Shown in pieces: positions 8,823-19,335 of a stretch of 64,000 bases of DNA. The notes under the pieces are model-generated. The model was not told the DNA's origin, searched no databases, and was given only the letters and a program-made list of their open reading frames with translations. How positions within the stretch are numbered: the first letter of the stretch is position 1; every line of letters starts with the position of its first letter. Position numbers and translations under genes: made by a program. Origin of the DNA: Micromonospora echinospora (GTDB lineage: Bacteria > Actinomycetota > Actinomycetes > Mycobacteriales > Micromonosporaceae); the NCBI RefSeq assembly GCF_014203425.1, contig NZ_JACHJC010000001.1:6151001-6215000 (forward strand). Direction: 5' to 3'.

Positions 8823-8991
8823 GGTCGGTCCTCCTAAGCGATTTCGCACGTTCTGTGCGTTTGCTGTCGTGACCGCTAAGTGCCCGACGCATCGAAAACC
8901 GAAACCGGCGGCATCGACCACCGCTCCCCCCGCGACCGCGAACCTGCAGGTGGGAGCGCTGCCACCGGCTGAAAATTTCCTGGGTACGCGA

Positions 8992-9027
8992 ACCGGCCGG
9001 CGCCCTCGGACGAGGACGCCGGCCGGT
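8992..9027 (-). terminator. Hairpin terminator after lepA
   Basis: ACCGGCCGGCG at 8992-9002 pairs with CGCCGGCCGGT at 9017-9027, with an inner CCTC/GAGG extension. It lies 17 bases after the lepA stop codon. Confidence 0.8.
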
Positions 9028-9043
9028 CACGAAGCCTTGGCTG

Positions 9044-10921
<1,878 letters not shown>

Positions 10922-10951
10922 AGCGGTCCGTTCTGGTCGGCTGACGTGAGC

Positions 10952-10972
10952 GGGCCGGCGCGCCGCCGGCCC
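10952..10972 (-). terminator. Hairpin downstream of the DUF4240 gene
   Basis: GGGCCGGC, five bases, then GCCGGCCC forms an 8-bp perfect stem 54 bases after the stop of the DUF4240 gene and upstream of lepA. It is short, so it could instead be a chance GC palindrome. Confidence 0.5.
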
Positions 10973-11026
10973 CCTCCATGGTCCCACGTCGCCCGGAGCG
11001 CGCCCGGACTCCCCCTTTACTCCGTC

Positions 11027-11563
11027 CTACTCCACGGGTGGCTCGACGAAGAGCGCGGCCAGCCTCGGCAGCCGGCGGCGGGCCTCCTCCTCGTCGTCGA
11101 AGTCCCAGAAGTCGTTCAGGTCGGGCACCGGCACCGGGTCACGCTCGGCCGGCAGGTCGGCCGCGGTGGCCTTCCGGTACGCGTCCCACGGCACCGCAAG
11201 CATCTGCTCGCACTCGAACTCCTCGCCGCTGAGCGCCGCCGCCCGGACCTGCGGCAACTCGGCGAGCGAGTCCGGGTCGCCGACCGCCTTGGCGAACACC
11301 GCCCGGCCCTGGGTCATCAGCCAGCCCCGGAAATACTCGAAGCCGTCGTCGGACGCGCCCCCGTTGATCAGGTACGCCGCGCCCCAGAGGTCGACCTGGT
11401 AGGAGGCGGCGAGCACCCGCCGCTGGTGGTGGGCGTACCCGACGATCTCCTCCGGGTCGCGCTCGGCCAGCAGCGCGACCGCCCGGGCGGCGACCGCGTC
11501 GGGCTCTCCCCCGGCCCCGGCGCGGGCCTCGTCGATCAGCTGCCAGAACTCGTCGGTCCTCAT
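11027..11563 (-). CDS. DUF4240 domain-containing protein
   Basis: This 178-residue soluble protein begins MRTDEFWQLIDEARAG and contains YQVDLWGAAYLINGG and FEYFRGWLMTQGR, the conserved aromatic core of DUF4240. The function is unknown; related domains occur in toxin-immunity and WGR contexts, but nothing in the neighbourhood supports that here. The C-terminus is acidic (DFDDEEEARR). It is divergent from the phosphotransferase gene. Confidence 0.82.
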   Translation of the reverse strand: MRTDEFWQLIDEARAGAGGEPDAVAARAVALLAERDPEEIVGYAHHQRRVLAASYQVDLWGAAYLINGGASDDGFEYFRGWLMTQGRAVFAKAVGDPDSLAELPQVRAAALSGEEFECEQMLAVPWDAYRKATAADLPAERDPVPVPDLNDFWDFDDEEEARRRLPRLAALFVEPPVE

Positions 11564-11622
11564 GGTGGGCAGTCTGGCAGAGCCCTCCGACGCGCCGGGG
11601 CGGCGCGCTCCGGTACGGCAGC

Positions 11623-12636
11623 ATGGTGCGGGTGCGTGCGATCTCACTTCCACCGGTTCCGTACGGGTCCACGGCCGTGCGGCCGGGCTGGACCGACCTG
11701 CCGGCCGGGCTGCGGGAAGCGCTGGCCGCCCGGCTCGGCGGCTCACCGGCGGCGGTCCGGGTGGCCGCCGGCGGGTTCACCAGCGGCTTCGCCGCCGTAC
11801 TGACAGGTCCCGCCGGTGCGCGCGTGTTCGTCAAGGCGGCGGCGCTGGACGGGCAGCGGCACCTGGTCGACTGGTACGCCCACGAGGCGGCGATCCTGGC
11901 CCGGCTCCCGGCCGGCCTGCCGGCGCCCCGGCCACGCTGGGCGCTCACCGAGTCCGGCTGGTACGCGCTCGCGCTCGACGCGATCGACGGGCACACCCCC
12001 CGGCTGCCCTGGGCGCCGGCCGAGCTGGACGCCGCCCTGGCCGCGTACGCCGAGGTGGCCGCCGCCCTCGCCGACCCGCCCGCGGAGCTGGTCGCGCTCC
12101 CGCTCCCCCGGCTCGCGGACCTGGCCCGCGACGACATCCTCTGGTGGGGCGAGGTGGCCGCCGGACGTGAGCCGCTGCCCGAGCCGGCGGCCGGCGCCCC
12201 GCTGGCCGAGCTGGTGGCGCTGGAGTCACGCCTGCCCGGGTACGCCGACGCCGCACCCGGACTGGCCCACGGCGACCTGCGGGTGGACAACCTCCTGATC
12301 GACTCCGACGGGCGGGCCTGGCTCTGCGACTGGCCCTGGCTCTGCCACGGGCCGGGCTGGTTCGACCTGGCCGGGCTGCTGCTCACCGCGTACGCCAGCG
12401 GCCTGGACGCGGACGCCGCGTTCGCCGGACACCCGGCCGCAGCAGGCGCGCCCCGGGACGCGCTGGACGTGACGCTGGCCGCGCTGGCCGGCTACTACCT
12501 GACCGGGGCCGCCGCCGGACCGTCGACGGCGTCCCCGCACCTGCGCGCCCACCAGCGCTGGAGCGGCGAGCAGGCGCTCGGCTGGCTGGCCGAGCGGCGA
12601 GGCTGGCCCTGGGCACGCCCCGCACTTCCCTCTTAA
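11623..12636 (+). CDS. Aminoglycoside phosphotransferase-like (APH/choline kinase fold) protein
   Basis: This 337-residue protein has the APH kinase fold. FVKAAALDG supplies the likely ATP-contacting lysine, HGDLRVDNLLI at about residue 222 is the catalytic Brenner motif, and WLCDWPWLCHGPGWFDLAG contains the metal-binding aspartate. Members phosphorylate antibiotics or small metabolites; the true substrate is unknown, and chromosomal APH-like genes in actinomycetes are often not resistance genes. The start could be ATG 11623 or a GTG a few codons on. The gene is alone, divergent from the DUF4240 gene. Confidence 0.82.
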   Translation: MVRVRAISLPPVPYGSTAVRPGWTDLPAGLREALAARLGGSPAAVRVAAGGFTSGFAAVLTGPAGARVFVKAAALDGQRHLVDWYAHEAAILARLPAGLPAPRPRWALTESGWYALALDAIDGHTPRLPWAPAELDAALAAYAEVAAALADPPAELVALPLPRLADLARDDILWWGEVAAGREPLPEPAAGAPLAELVALESRLPGYADAAPGLAHGDLRVDNLLIDSDGRAWLCDWPWLCHGPGWFDLAGLLLTAYASGLDADAAFAGHPAAAGAPRDALDVTLAALAGYYLTGAAAGPSTASPHLRAHQRWSGEQALGWLAERRGWPWARPALPS

Positions 12637-12670
12637 TTTCTCTCCCCCCCGCCCTTTGATCCACACCAGT

Positions 12671-12726
12671 ACGGGGAAGTGGCGGCATCACACGGGCCCT
12701 GACCACACCACCTCCCCGAAGTGGTG
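12671..12726. repeat. Dispersed copy of the CCACTTCGGGGA palindrome family, upstream of rpsT
   Basis: ACGGGGAAGTGGCGGCA at 12671-12687 and CACCACCTCCCCGAAGTGGTG at 12706-12726 carry the same paired CCAC(T/C)TC...GAAGTGG elements that make up the tandem array at 59703-60310. The second element folds on itself. It lies between the convergent end of the phosphotransferase gene and the rpsT promoter. Confidence 0.65.
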
Positions 12727-12810
12727 CTGCTGAACCTGCCTGGAAGGCCGCGTGATCCCTGGCTGCGACGGCGCGCGAGGGCGGGGGCGGGTGGGCCGGC
12801 CGGAGGCGTT

Positions 12811-12884
12811 TTGGCTCGTCCGGGACCGACCTGGTAGCCTGGCTTTTCGCGCGGCGGTGACGCATGCTCGTCGTGCGCGAAAGC
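12811..12884 (+). promoter_or_regulatory. Candidate rpsT promoter and leader hairpin
   Basis: TTGGCT at 12811-12816 and TAGCCT at 12835-12840, with an 18-base spacer, resemble a housekeeping promoter. Just downstream, GCTTTTCGCGC at 12842-12852 can pair with GCGCGAAAGC at 12875-12884, placing a hairpin in the 5' leader of rpsT. Whether it mediates S20 feedback control is not known. Confidence 0.5.
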
Positions 12885-12918
12885 AGACCAACCCGAGCTA
12901 TCAAGACGAGGCTGTCGC

Positions 12919-13185
12919 GTGGCGAACATCAAGTCCCAGATCAAGCGCAACCGGCAGAACGAGAAGCGCCGGCTGCGTAACAAGTCGGTCAAGTCGTCGC
13001 TGAAGACCGCCATCCGGAAGTTCCACGAGGCTGCCGAGGCGGGCGACGCCGAGAAGGCCACCGTGCTGATGCGTGAGGCCACCCGGAAGCTGGACAAGGC
13101 TGCCAGCAAGGGTGTCATCCACGCCAACCAGGCGGCCAACCGCAAGTCGGCGATCGCCAAGCGCGTCGCCTCGTTCTCTGCCTGA
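12919..13185 (+). CDS. rpsT: 30S ribosomal protein S20
   Basis: This 88-residue, very basic protein starts at GTG 12919 and reads [18 protein letters not shown], the usual S20 N-terminus. The conserved [16 protein letters not shown] block is at the C-terminus. S20 binds 16S rRNA early in 30S assembly. It is transcribed opposite to its neighbours, as is usual for rpsT beside holA and lepA in actinobacteria. A strong terminator follows. Confidence 0.98.
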   Translation: MANIKSQIKRNRQNEKRRLRNKSVKSSLKTAIRKFHEAAEAGDAEKATVLMREATRKLDKAASKGVIHANQAANRKSAIAKRVASFSA

Positions 13186-13205
13186 CCGGCACCGCAGATA
13201 CGACG

Positions 13206-13239
13206 GGAAGCCCCGGGGCCATCGAGCCCTGGGGCTTCC
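13206..13239 (+). terminator. rpsT terminator hairpin
   Basis: GGAAGCCCCGGGG at 13206-13218 pairs with CCCTGGGGCTTCC at 13227-13239 with one mismatch and an 8-base loop, starting 20 bases after the rpsT stop. Confidence 0.85.
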
Positions 13240-13265
13240 GCCTGTCCACACTCCGATCACGCCGC

Positions 13266-13316
13266 GGATCCTGGTACGAAATGGGCCCTCGGATGGGCGG
13301 TTCCGTACCAGGATCC
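13266..13316. repeat. 51-bp inverted repeat between convergent genes
   Basis: GGATCCTGGTACG at 13266-13278 is perfectly complementary to CGTACCAGGATCC at 13304-13316, with a 25-base centre. It lies between the convergent 3' ends of rpsT and the membrane protein gene, beyond the rpsT terminator. It may end transcription from the other side, or be a dispersed element. Confidence 0.7.
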
Positions 13317-13404
13317 CCGCACGGCGCGGCACGTGGCGTCGTGATCGCGGGCGCATCTTCGGCTGCCGCTGACCGGTGGGAGGGCCTGGCGGCGGGAGGC
13401 GCAG

Positions 13405-13869
13405 CTACCGCCCGCCCGGGCGGTCGAACGTCGCGCGTTGCGGATGGTGGTAGCGGACGCCCCGGGAGTCGGTGGTCGCGCCGCCCGGCAACGACCGAAC
13501 GCTCTGGGCCGTGCCACCCGGCAACGCGCGGGCGCTCGCGGGCACCCGGGCCCGGCCGACCACCGGCTCCATCTGCCGCCGGAAGCGGTCCCGCTCCTGC
13601 TCGGGCACCAGCGCCGCGGTGCGGACGACCATCTCGGCGACCACGTCGTTGAGCTTGACCATCGCGGCCACCGCGACCGGCAGCACCAGCACCGCCCACC
13701 AGCTCACCAGTTCGGCGAGCGCGAGCAGCACGGCGAGCGCCATCGCGCCCTCGAAGAACAGGAAGCAGAGCACCCCGCCCGGGTTGACGAAGCGCAGGCC
13801 CAGCACCCGGGCGTAGAGCGGGCGGTACCGCTCCTCGTCCGTGGCCACCGTCGACCACGCTCGGGTCAC
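13405..13869 (-). CDS. Small membrane protein, unknown function
   Basis: This 154-residue protein has two adjacent hydrophobic segments (GGVLCFLFFEGAMALAVLLA and VSWWAVLVLPVAVAAMV), then a charged tail of about 70 residues with VPEQERDRFRRQME. I do not recognise a family. The GTG start at 13867-13869 overlaps the holA stop codon in a GTGA arrangement, so it is translated with holA. The C-terminus is rich in proline, arginine and glycine. Confidence 0.75.
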   Translation of the reverse strand: MTRAWSTVATDEERYRPLYARVLGLRFVNPGGVLCFLFFEGAMALAVLLALAELVSWWAVLVLPVAVAAMVKLNDVVAEMVVRTAALVPEQERDRFRRQMEPVVGRARVPASARALPGGTAQSVRSLPGGATTDSRGVRYHHPQRATFDRPGGR

Positions 13870-14846
13870 CGGGCGCCGCCCTGCCGGGCCGCGGCCACCG
13901 CGAACACGGCTCGCTCCAGCGCGTACGCCCGGTCGTCGGCGCCGCCCTTGACCGCCGCGTTGCACTCGGCGGCCACCTGCATCGCCTCGACCAGGCCCTC
14001 GGGCGTCCAGCCCCGGGCACGCACCTGAGCCTTCTCGATCTTCCAGGCCGGCATGCCCAGCGTCTTGGCCAGCTGAAACGGGCTTCCCCGACCGGCGGCT
14101 GCGACCCGGGCCACGGTGCGTACGCCGTCGGCCAGCGCGTCGGCGATCGGCACCGGATCGACACCGACGTGCAACGCCCACCGCAGCGCCTCCAGCGCGC
14201 CGGGCACGTCGCCGACCATCGTCGCGTCGGCCACCGTGAAGCCGGTCACCTCGGCCCGTCCCCGGTAGTAGCGGGCCACCGTGTCCGCGCCGATCCGCCC
14301 GTCCGTGTCGGCGAGCAGCTGCGAGCAGGCGGCGGCCAGCTCCCGCATGTCGTTCCCGACCGCCGCGACCAGGGCGTCAGCCGCGTCCGGCGTGCACTTG
14401 CCACCGTTGCGGCGGATCTCGTCGCGCACGAAGGCGGCCCGCTCCCGGTCGCCCTTGAGCTTCATCGCCGGCACCACTGTGGCGCCGGCCGCCCGCAGCC
14501 CGTCGGCGAACGCCTTGCCCTTGGCCCCGCCCAGGTGCAGCACCACGAGCTGCACGTCCGGGTCGGGATTCTTCGCGTACGCCAGCAGCGCGGTGGACAG
14601 GTCCTTGCGGGCGTCCTGACCGGAGCGGAGCACCAGCACCCGGCGGCCGCCGAACAGCGACGGGCTGAGCATCTCGGCGATCTCGCCGACGGTCAGCGTG
14701 CCGGCCTGGTATTCCCGCACGTCCACGTCGGGGTCCACCTCGCGGGCCCGGGCGACGGCTTCGGTCACCGCTCGCGTGGCGAGCAGCTCCTCGTCGCCGA
14801 GGACGAGCACAATAGGGGGCAGGTCGGCGGGGGTCACGTCGCCCAT
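13866..14846 (-). CDS. holA: DNA polymerase III subunit delta
   Basis: This 326-residue clamp-loader subunit opens the sliding clamp during replication. The N-terminus PIVLVLGDEELLATRAV corresponds to the degenerate P-loop of delta. SLFGGRRVLVLR and the central FTVADA(T)MVGD and helical C-terminal domains follow the family pattern. The ATG at 14846 has GGAGGG about eleven bases upstream and is preferred to the two ATGs further upstream. It follows comEC in the same direction, the standard actinobacterial order. Confidence 0.93.
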   Translation of the reverse strand: MGDVTPADLPPIVLVLGDEELLATRAVTEAVARAREVDPDVDVREYQAGTLTVGEIAEMLSPSLFGGRRVLVLRSGQDARKDLSTALLAYAKNPDPDVQLVVLHLGGAKGKAFADGLRAAGATVVPAMKLKGDRERAAFVRDEIRRNGGKCTPDAADALVAAVGNDMRELAAACSQLLADTDGRIGADTVARYYRGRAEVTGFTVADATMVGDVPGALEALRWALHVGVDPVPIADALADGVRTVARVAAAGRGSPFQLAKTLGMPAWKIEKAQVRARGWTPEGLVEAMQVAAECNAAVKGGADDRAYALERAVFAVAAARQGGAR

Positions 14847-14968
14847 ACTCGCACGCCCTCCGACCCGATCGGACCTGGTCATCGAGGACTGTGACGGCGC
14901 AGCCCGCACTCAGCGCAAATCCAGACATTTGCCTTGATCCACCATCTATCCCAACAAGATTCGCCACC

Positions 14969-17383
14969 TCACCGCTGTCGTACCGGGTCGGGGCCGCGCG
15001 TCACCACGGCGAGGCCGGCGCCGACGCGAACAGCGGCCAGGTCACCGCCGGTGTCGGTACGCAGCACCCGCGCGCCGCCCCGGGTCAGCCGGTCCAGCAG
15101 CCCGGCGTTGGGATGCCCGTAGTCGTTGTCGACGCCGACGCACACCAGCGCCACCGCCGGGCGCACCGCGCCGATGAACTCCGGATCCTGGTACGCCGAG
15201 CCGTGGTGGGCCACCTTCAGCACGTCGGCCCGGATCGCGGCGGCCGGCATCGTCTCCAGCATCGCCCGCTGCTCCTCCGTCTCGGCGTCACCGGCGAGCA
15301 GGATCCGTACCCCGGCCACGGTGGCGGTCAGGACGAGCGAGTTGTTGTTCGGATCCGACCGGCTGCCCCGCAGCGGGTATGGCGGCCCGATCGCGACCAG
15401 GTCCACCGCTCCCGCCCGCCATCGCCAGCCCGCCTGGGCGGCAGCGAGCGGCGCACCGGCCCGGCGGGCCGCCTCACGGACCTGGGCGGCGCCGTAGGGC
15501 GGCTCGGACCAGGACGGACCCACCACCGCGCCCACCCGCCGGCCCCGGAACACCCCGGCCACGCCGCCGATGTGGTCGACGTGGAAGTGACTGACCACCA
15601 GCAGCGACACCTCGCGTACGCGGAGGCGGCGCAGACAGGCGTCCACGCCGGACGGGTCCGGTCCGGCGTCCACCACCACGGCCCGGCCGGCCGCGACCGG
15701 CAGCACGACCGCGTCCCCCTGCCCCACCGCGCACGCCACCACCACCCAGCCGCGCGGCGGCCAGCCGGAGGCCAGCAGCCGGACCGGCACCGCGCCCAGC
15801 ACGACCGCCACCGCGACGACCACGATCAGCCGCCGGGCCCGGCGTCGGCGGAAGGCGAGCAGCAGCGCCGCGCTCACCGCCGCCAGCAGCAGGGCGCCGG
15901 CCACGCCGCCCGCCCAGGGCAGGTTCCCGGCCGGCAGGTCCGCCCCGTACGCGGCGACCGCCACCAGCCAGCGCGCCGGCCAACTCGCCAGCCAGGCCAG
16001 GAACTCCGCACCGCCCGGCCACACCGGCGACAGCACCGCCGCCAGCACACCGAGCACAGTGGCCGGCGCGACGGCCGGCACCGCCAGCAGGTTCGCCGGC
16101 ACCGCCACCAGGCTCACCGTCGCGGACAGTCCGGCGATCACCGGGCCGCAGGCGAGCTGCGCGGCGGCCGGCACGGCGAGCGCCTCGGCCAGCCCGGCCG
16201 GGACGCCCCGGCGGCGCAGCGCGTCCCGCCATCCCGGCGCGAGTAGCAGCAGTCCCCCGGTGGCACAGACCGACAACGCGAACCCCGGGTCGCCCGCGAG
16301 GTCCGGGTCGTACAGGATCAGCCCGGTGACCGCCGCGGCGAGCGCGGGCAGCGCCGACCGGGACCGCCCGGCGGCCAGCGCGGCGAGCCCGATCGCACCC
16401 ATCGCGGCGGCGCGCACCACGCTCGGCGAGGGCCGTACCAGGATGACGAACCCGACCAGGGCGAGCACGCACAGCGTGGCGGCGGTACGCGGGCCGGCAC
16501 GAGCCCAGCGGGCCAGCAGCAGCACGGCCCCGACGACGATCGCCACGTTGGAGCCGGACACCGCGTTGAGGTGCGTCATCCCGGTGGCCCGGAAGTCGTC
16601 CTCCACCTCGGGCAGCAGCCGGCTGATGTCCCCCACCACGAGTCCGGGCAGCAGCCCGCCCGGCGCGTCCGGCAGCGGCTCACAGGCGCGTTGGAGCCCT
16701 GATCGCAGCGCACCGGCTGCCCGCTGGGGCCAGGACGCGCTGCCGCGCAACGTGGGCGGGTCGGCCGCGGAGAGCACGGCGGCGGTCAGGTCACCGCCGC
16801 GCGGGGCGGACAGCCGCCCCTGGGTGGTGACCCGCTGACCCGGCAGCAGCGGCCGCCAGGCCGGGTCGGTGGCCAGCACCAGTGCGCGTACCGGGCCGGT
16901 GACCCGCGCGCCGTCGCCTCCGGTGAGGCGGACCAGGTCGACTCGGACCAGCAGCATCGGTGGCCGGCCGGGGGCGCCGCGTACCGGACGCGGATCGTCG
17001 CGCAACACCAGATCGGCGGTGACCACTGCACCTTCGGTCACAAGCGCGCGTACCGCTGTGGCGTCGCGGATCGCGAGCCGGGCGCCGGTGGCGGCCGCCC
17101 CGCAGACGACGCCGAGCAGCACGGCGACCGCGATCCAGCCGTAACGGCGGGCCGGTTCCCCCGGCCGACCGAGCACGCCGCAGCGGCGCAGGCCCGCCAG
17201 AAGGGCGAGCGCGGCGGCGACGGCGGCCATCCACACGGTCGCCCGGACGGTGAGGTGCAGCCCGGCCAGCGCGGCGAGCCACGCGGCCACCGCGGACCCG
17301 GCCAGCCGCAGATCGGGCGCGTCGCGGACGTGCGCAGGGCCACCGTCGAGGACGGGCGAGGCAGTGGCACTCCGGCCGCTCAC
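14969..17383 (-). CDS. comEC: ComEC/Rec2 DNA-uptake channel and MBL-fold protein
   Basis: This 804-residue protein has about ten membrane helices. The ComEC core motif GMTHLNAVSGSNVAIV lies near residue 270. The C-terminal metallo-beta-lactamase domain has SHFHVDHIGG near residue 600, plus GDAETEEQ and KVAHHGS. ComEC imports single-stranded DNA; the C-terminal domain is thought to degrade the other strand. It starts at GTG 17381-17383, overlapping the comEA stop codon. No other competence genes are in the window, so uptake competence cannot be inferred. Confidence 0.95.
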   Translation of the reverse strand: MSGRSATASPVLDGGPAHVRDAPDLRLAGSAVAAWLAALAGLHLTVRATVWMAAVAAALALLAGLRRCGVLGRPGEPARRYGWIAVAVLLGVVCGAAATGARLAIRDATAVRALVTEGAVVTADLVLRDDPRPVRGAPGRPPMLLVRVDLVRLTGGDGARVTGPVRALVLATDPAWRPLLPGQRVTTQGRLSAPRGGDLTAAVLSAADPPTLRGSASWPQRAAGALRSGLQRACEPLPDAPGGLLPGLVVGDISRLLPEVEDDFRATGMTHLNAVSGSNVAIVVGAVLLLARWARAGPRTAATLCVLALVGFVILVRPSPSVVRAAAMGAIGLAALAAGRSRSALPALAAAVTGLILYDPDLAGDPGFALSVCATGGLLLLAPGWRDALRRRGVPAGLAEALAVPAAAQLACGPVIAGLSATVSLVAVPANLLAVPAVAPATVLGVLAAVLSPVWPGGAEFLAWLASWPARWLVAVAAYGADLPAGNLPWAGGVAGALLLAAVSAALLLAFRRRRARRLIVVVAVAVVLGAVPVRLLASGWPPRGWVVVACAVGQGDAVVLPVAAGRAVVVDAGPDPSGVDACLRRLRVREVSLLVVSHFHVDHIGGVAGVFRGRRVGAVVGPSWSEPPYGAAQVREAARRAGAPLAAAQAGWRWRAGAVDLVAIGPPYPLRGSRSDPNNNSLVLTATVAGVRILLAGDAETEEQRAMLETMPAAAIRADVLKVAHHGSAYQDPEFIGAVRPAVALVCVGVDNDYGHPNAGLLDRLTRGGARVLRTDTGGDLAAVRVGAGLAVVTRGPDPVRQR

Positions 17384-18417
17384 ACCGTCACCAGTTCCTT
17401 GAGCTGCTCGTACCTGGCGTCGCCGATGCCGTCGACCTGGCGCAGGTCGGACACGGACCGGAAGCCGCCGTGCTGGTCCCGGTGGTCGAGGATCCGCTGG
17501 GCGAGCACCGGGCCGACGCCCGGCAGCGCGTCGAGCTGGGCGAGCGTCGCGGTGTTCAGGTTGACCGGCCCGGCCGGCGCCGGCGGACCACCCGGCGCAC
17601 CGCCGGCACCCGCCGCGGCGGGCCCGGCCGCCGGTCCCGGTGGGGCGGTCACGCCGACCAGGATCAGCTCGCCATCAGTGACCTTGCGGGCGGGGTTGAG
17701 CAGCGCCACGTCGACGCCGGGCAGCGCCCCGCCGGCCGCCTCGACGGCGTCGGCCAGCCGGGCCCCGGCCGGTAGCCGGACCAGGCCGGGGCGGCGGACC
17801 TTCCCGGCCACCGCGACGACCACCTGACCGGGTGAGCCGGCTGACGCGGGCACCCCGGTGGCCGCCTCGCTCGCGGCCCTCACCGGCGCCTCGGAGGACG
17901 CCGTCACCGGCTGGACGGGTTCGGTGCTCGGACGCGAGCGCCAGGCCCAGACGGCGGCCACCACGACCACCACTGCCGCCACCGCCGCGAGCGCACGCAC
18001 ACCCCGGCGGCCGGGGTCGAACGCCCCGGGCCCGGGCAGCCGGGACGCCAGGCCGCGCGCGACCACCGGGGCATCGTGGGGCGGGCCGTCGTCGGCGTCC
18101 GGCTCGGCGGACCAGTGGTTCGCGCCGAACGGATGCTCCCGCCCGCCGTCGCGCTCCGGGGAACCGGGACCCAGCCCGAGACCCGGCTCGGCCTCACCCG
18201 GCCCAGGCTCGAAAGCCGAACCGAGCCGGCCCGGCAAGACCGGCCTGGGCTCGTGGTCCGGCCCGGACAGGGAGCGCCCGGGCCGCCGCGAGGATCCCGC
18301 CGCCCGGTCGGGCTCGCCCGCGCGGTCGGCGGGGATCGGCGGGACGGCAGCGGCGTCCGCGGACCCGAACAGCCGCGCGAGCCGCCGCCGTACCGTCGTC
18401 TCCTCGTCGTCTGGCAC
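17380..18417 (-). CDS. comEA: ComEA-type helix-hairpin-helix DNA-binding protein
   Basis: This protein is about 345 residues long. A disordered, charged cytoplasmic N-terminal region is followed by one membrane helix (ALAAVAAVVVVVAAVWAW). Then comes a SLBB-type domain (VVVAVAGKVRRPGLVRLP) and a C-terminal pair of helix-hairpin-helix motifs (LNTATLAQLDALPGVGP and LRQVDGIG). ComEA captures double-stranded DNA outside the membrane and hands it to ComEC. The start is uncertain: GTG at 18415-18417 was chosen, but a TTG 31 codons upstream is also open. The N-terminal region is much longer than in classical ComEA. Confidence 0.88.
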   Translation of the reverse strand: MPDDEETTVRRRLARLFGSADAAAVPPIPADRAGEPDRAAGSSRRPGRSLSGPDHEPRPVLPGRLGSAFEPGPGEAEPGLGLGPGSPERDGGREHPFGANHWSAEPDADDGPPHDAPVVARGLASRLPGPGAFDPGRRGVRALAAVAAVVVVVAAVWAWRSRPSTEPVQPVTASSEAPVRAASEAATGVPASAGSPGQVVVAVAGKVRRPGLVRLPAGARLADAVEAAGGALPGVDVALLNPARKVTDGELILVGVTAPPGPAAGPAAAGAGGAPGGPPAPAGPVNLNTATLAQLDALPGVGPVLAQRILDHRDQHGGFRSVSDLRQVDGIGDARYEQLKELVTV

Positions 18418-18549
18418 GGCTCGGGACGCTACGGCGGCAGCTCGTCCCGCATCGGCCGGTTGGCGCTCACCTGTGGACAACAGGGGGACTGTGGGCAGAC
18501 ACCCGATCAAGTCGTGGCTGTGCTAGGTGGCCGAGAACGACCAGGCGGG

Positions 18550-19326
18550 TCAGCGCGCCTCCGGGTCCAGGCCGAGCGCGGCCCGTCCCCCGTCGACCGG
18601 CACCGTCGCGCCGTTGACGAACGAGGCGCGGTCGGAGAGCAGGAACGCGACCACCTCGGCCACCTCGTCGGTACGCCCGATCCGGCCGAGCGGGTGCAGC
18701 CGGGCCATCTCCGCGTCGACGTGCGCGACCTCAGCCGGGTCGAGTCCGGCCAGGTAGGCGGCGTGCCGTTCGGTGTGGACGGAGCCGAGCGCGACCGCGT
18801 TGGCACGGATCCCGTGCGGGCCGTAGTCGACGGCGAGCGCCCGGGTCAGCCCTTCCACCGCGGCCTTGGCGGTGGCGTACGGCAGCGCGCCCGGCACCGC
18901 CCGGCGGGCCTGGTGGGACGAGACGTTGACGATCGCCCCGCCGGTCCGGGCGGCCAGGAACCGGCGTACGGCGGTGCCGGACCCGGCCACGGCGGGCCGC
19001 AGGTTGAGCGCGATCAGGTCGACCACCTCGCTCGCGGGCACGCGGTGCAGGTCGGCGTCGCGGAAGACGGCGGCGTTGTTGACCCAGCCGGCCAGCGGCG
19101 CGTACGCCTCGGCGCGGTCGGCGGCCAGGCCGGTGACCGCCTCGTCGCCGGCATCCCCGGTCACGGCGTGCAGCCGGTCGGTGAGCGGATGCCCGGCCAG
19201 CCAGTCCAGCGCGCCCGGGTCCCGTTCGACCACGACCACCACGCCGCCGTCGGCGGCCAGCCGCTCGACGATCGCCCGTCCGACGCCCCGTCCCCCGCCG
19301 GTGACGACATACGACCGAACGCTCAT
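18550..19326 (-). CDS. Short-chain dehydrogenase/reductase (SDR) family oxidoreductase
   Basis: This 258-residue classical SDR has the nucleotide-binding glycine motif TGGGRGVG near the N-terminus, NNAAV after beta-4, the catalytic YATAK with serine in VSSHQ, and the C-terminal PVDGGRAALG. An acidic residue after beta-2 (VVERDPG) points to NAD preference. The substrate is unknown. It is nine bases downstream of degV on the same strand and may be co-transcribed with it. Confidence 0.9.
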   Translation of the reverse strand: MSVRSYVVTGGGRGVGRAIVERLAADGGVVVVVERDPGALDWLAGHPLTDRLHAVTGDAGDEAVTGLAADRAEAYAPLAGWVNNAAVFRDADLHRVPASEVVDLIALNLRPAVAGSGTAVRRFLAARTGGAIVNVSSHQARRAVPGALPYATAKAAVEGLTRALAVDYGPHGIRANAVALGSVHTERHAAYLAGLDPAEVAHVDAEMARLHPLGRIGRTDEVAEVVAFLLSDRASFVNGATVPVDGGRAALGLDPEAR

Positions 19327-19335
19327 CCGGCCACC

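Noticed and set aside
11623..12636. Antibiotic-resistance gene
   Set aside because: The APH fold is clear, but no resistance-specific subgroup motif or mobile context is seen, so only the fold is claimed.
14969..18417. Complete competence system
   Set aside because: Only comEA and comEC are present; these are conserved in actinobacteria that have no shown competence.
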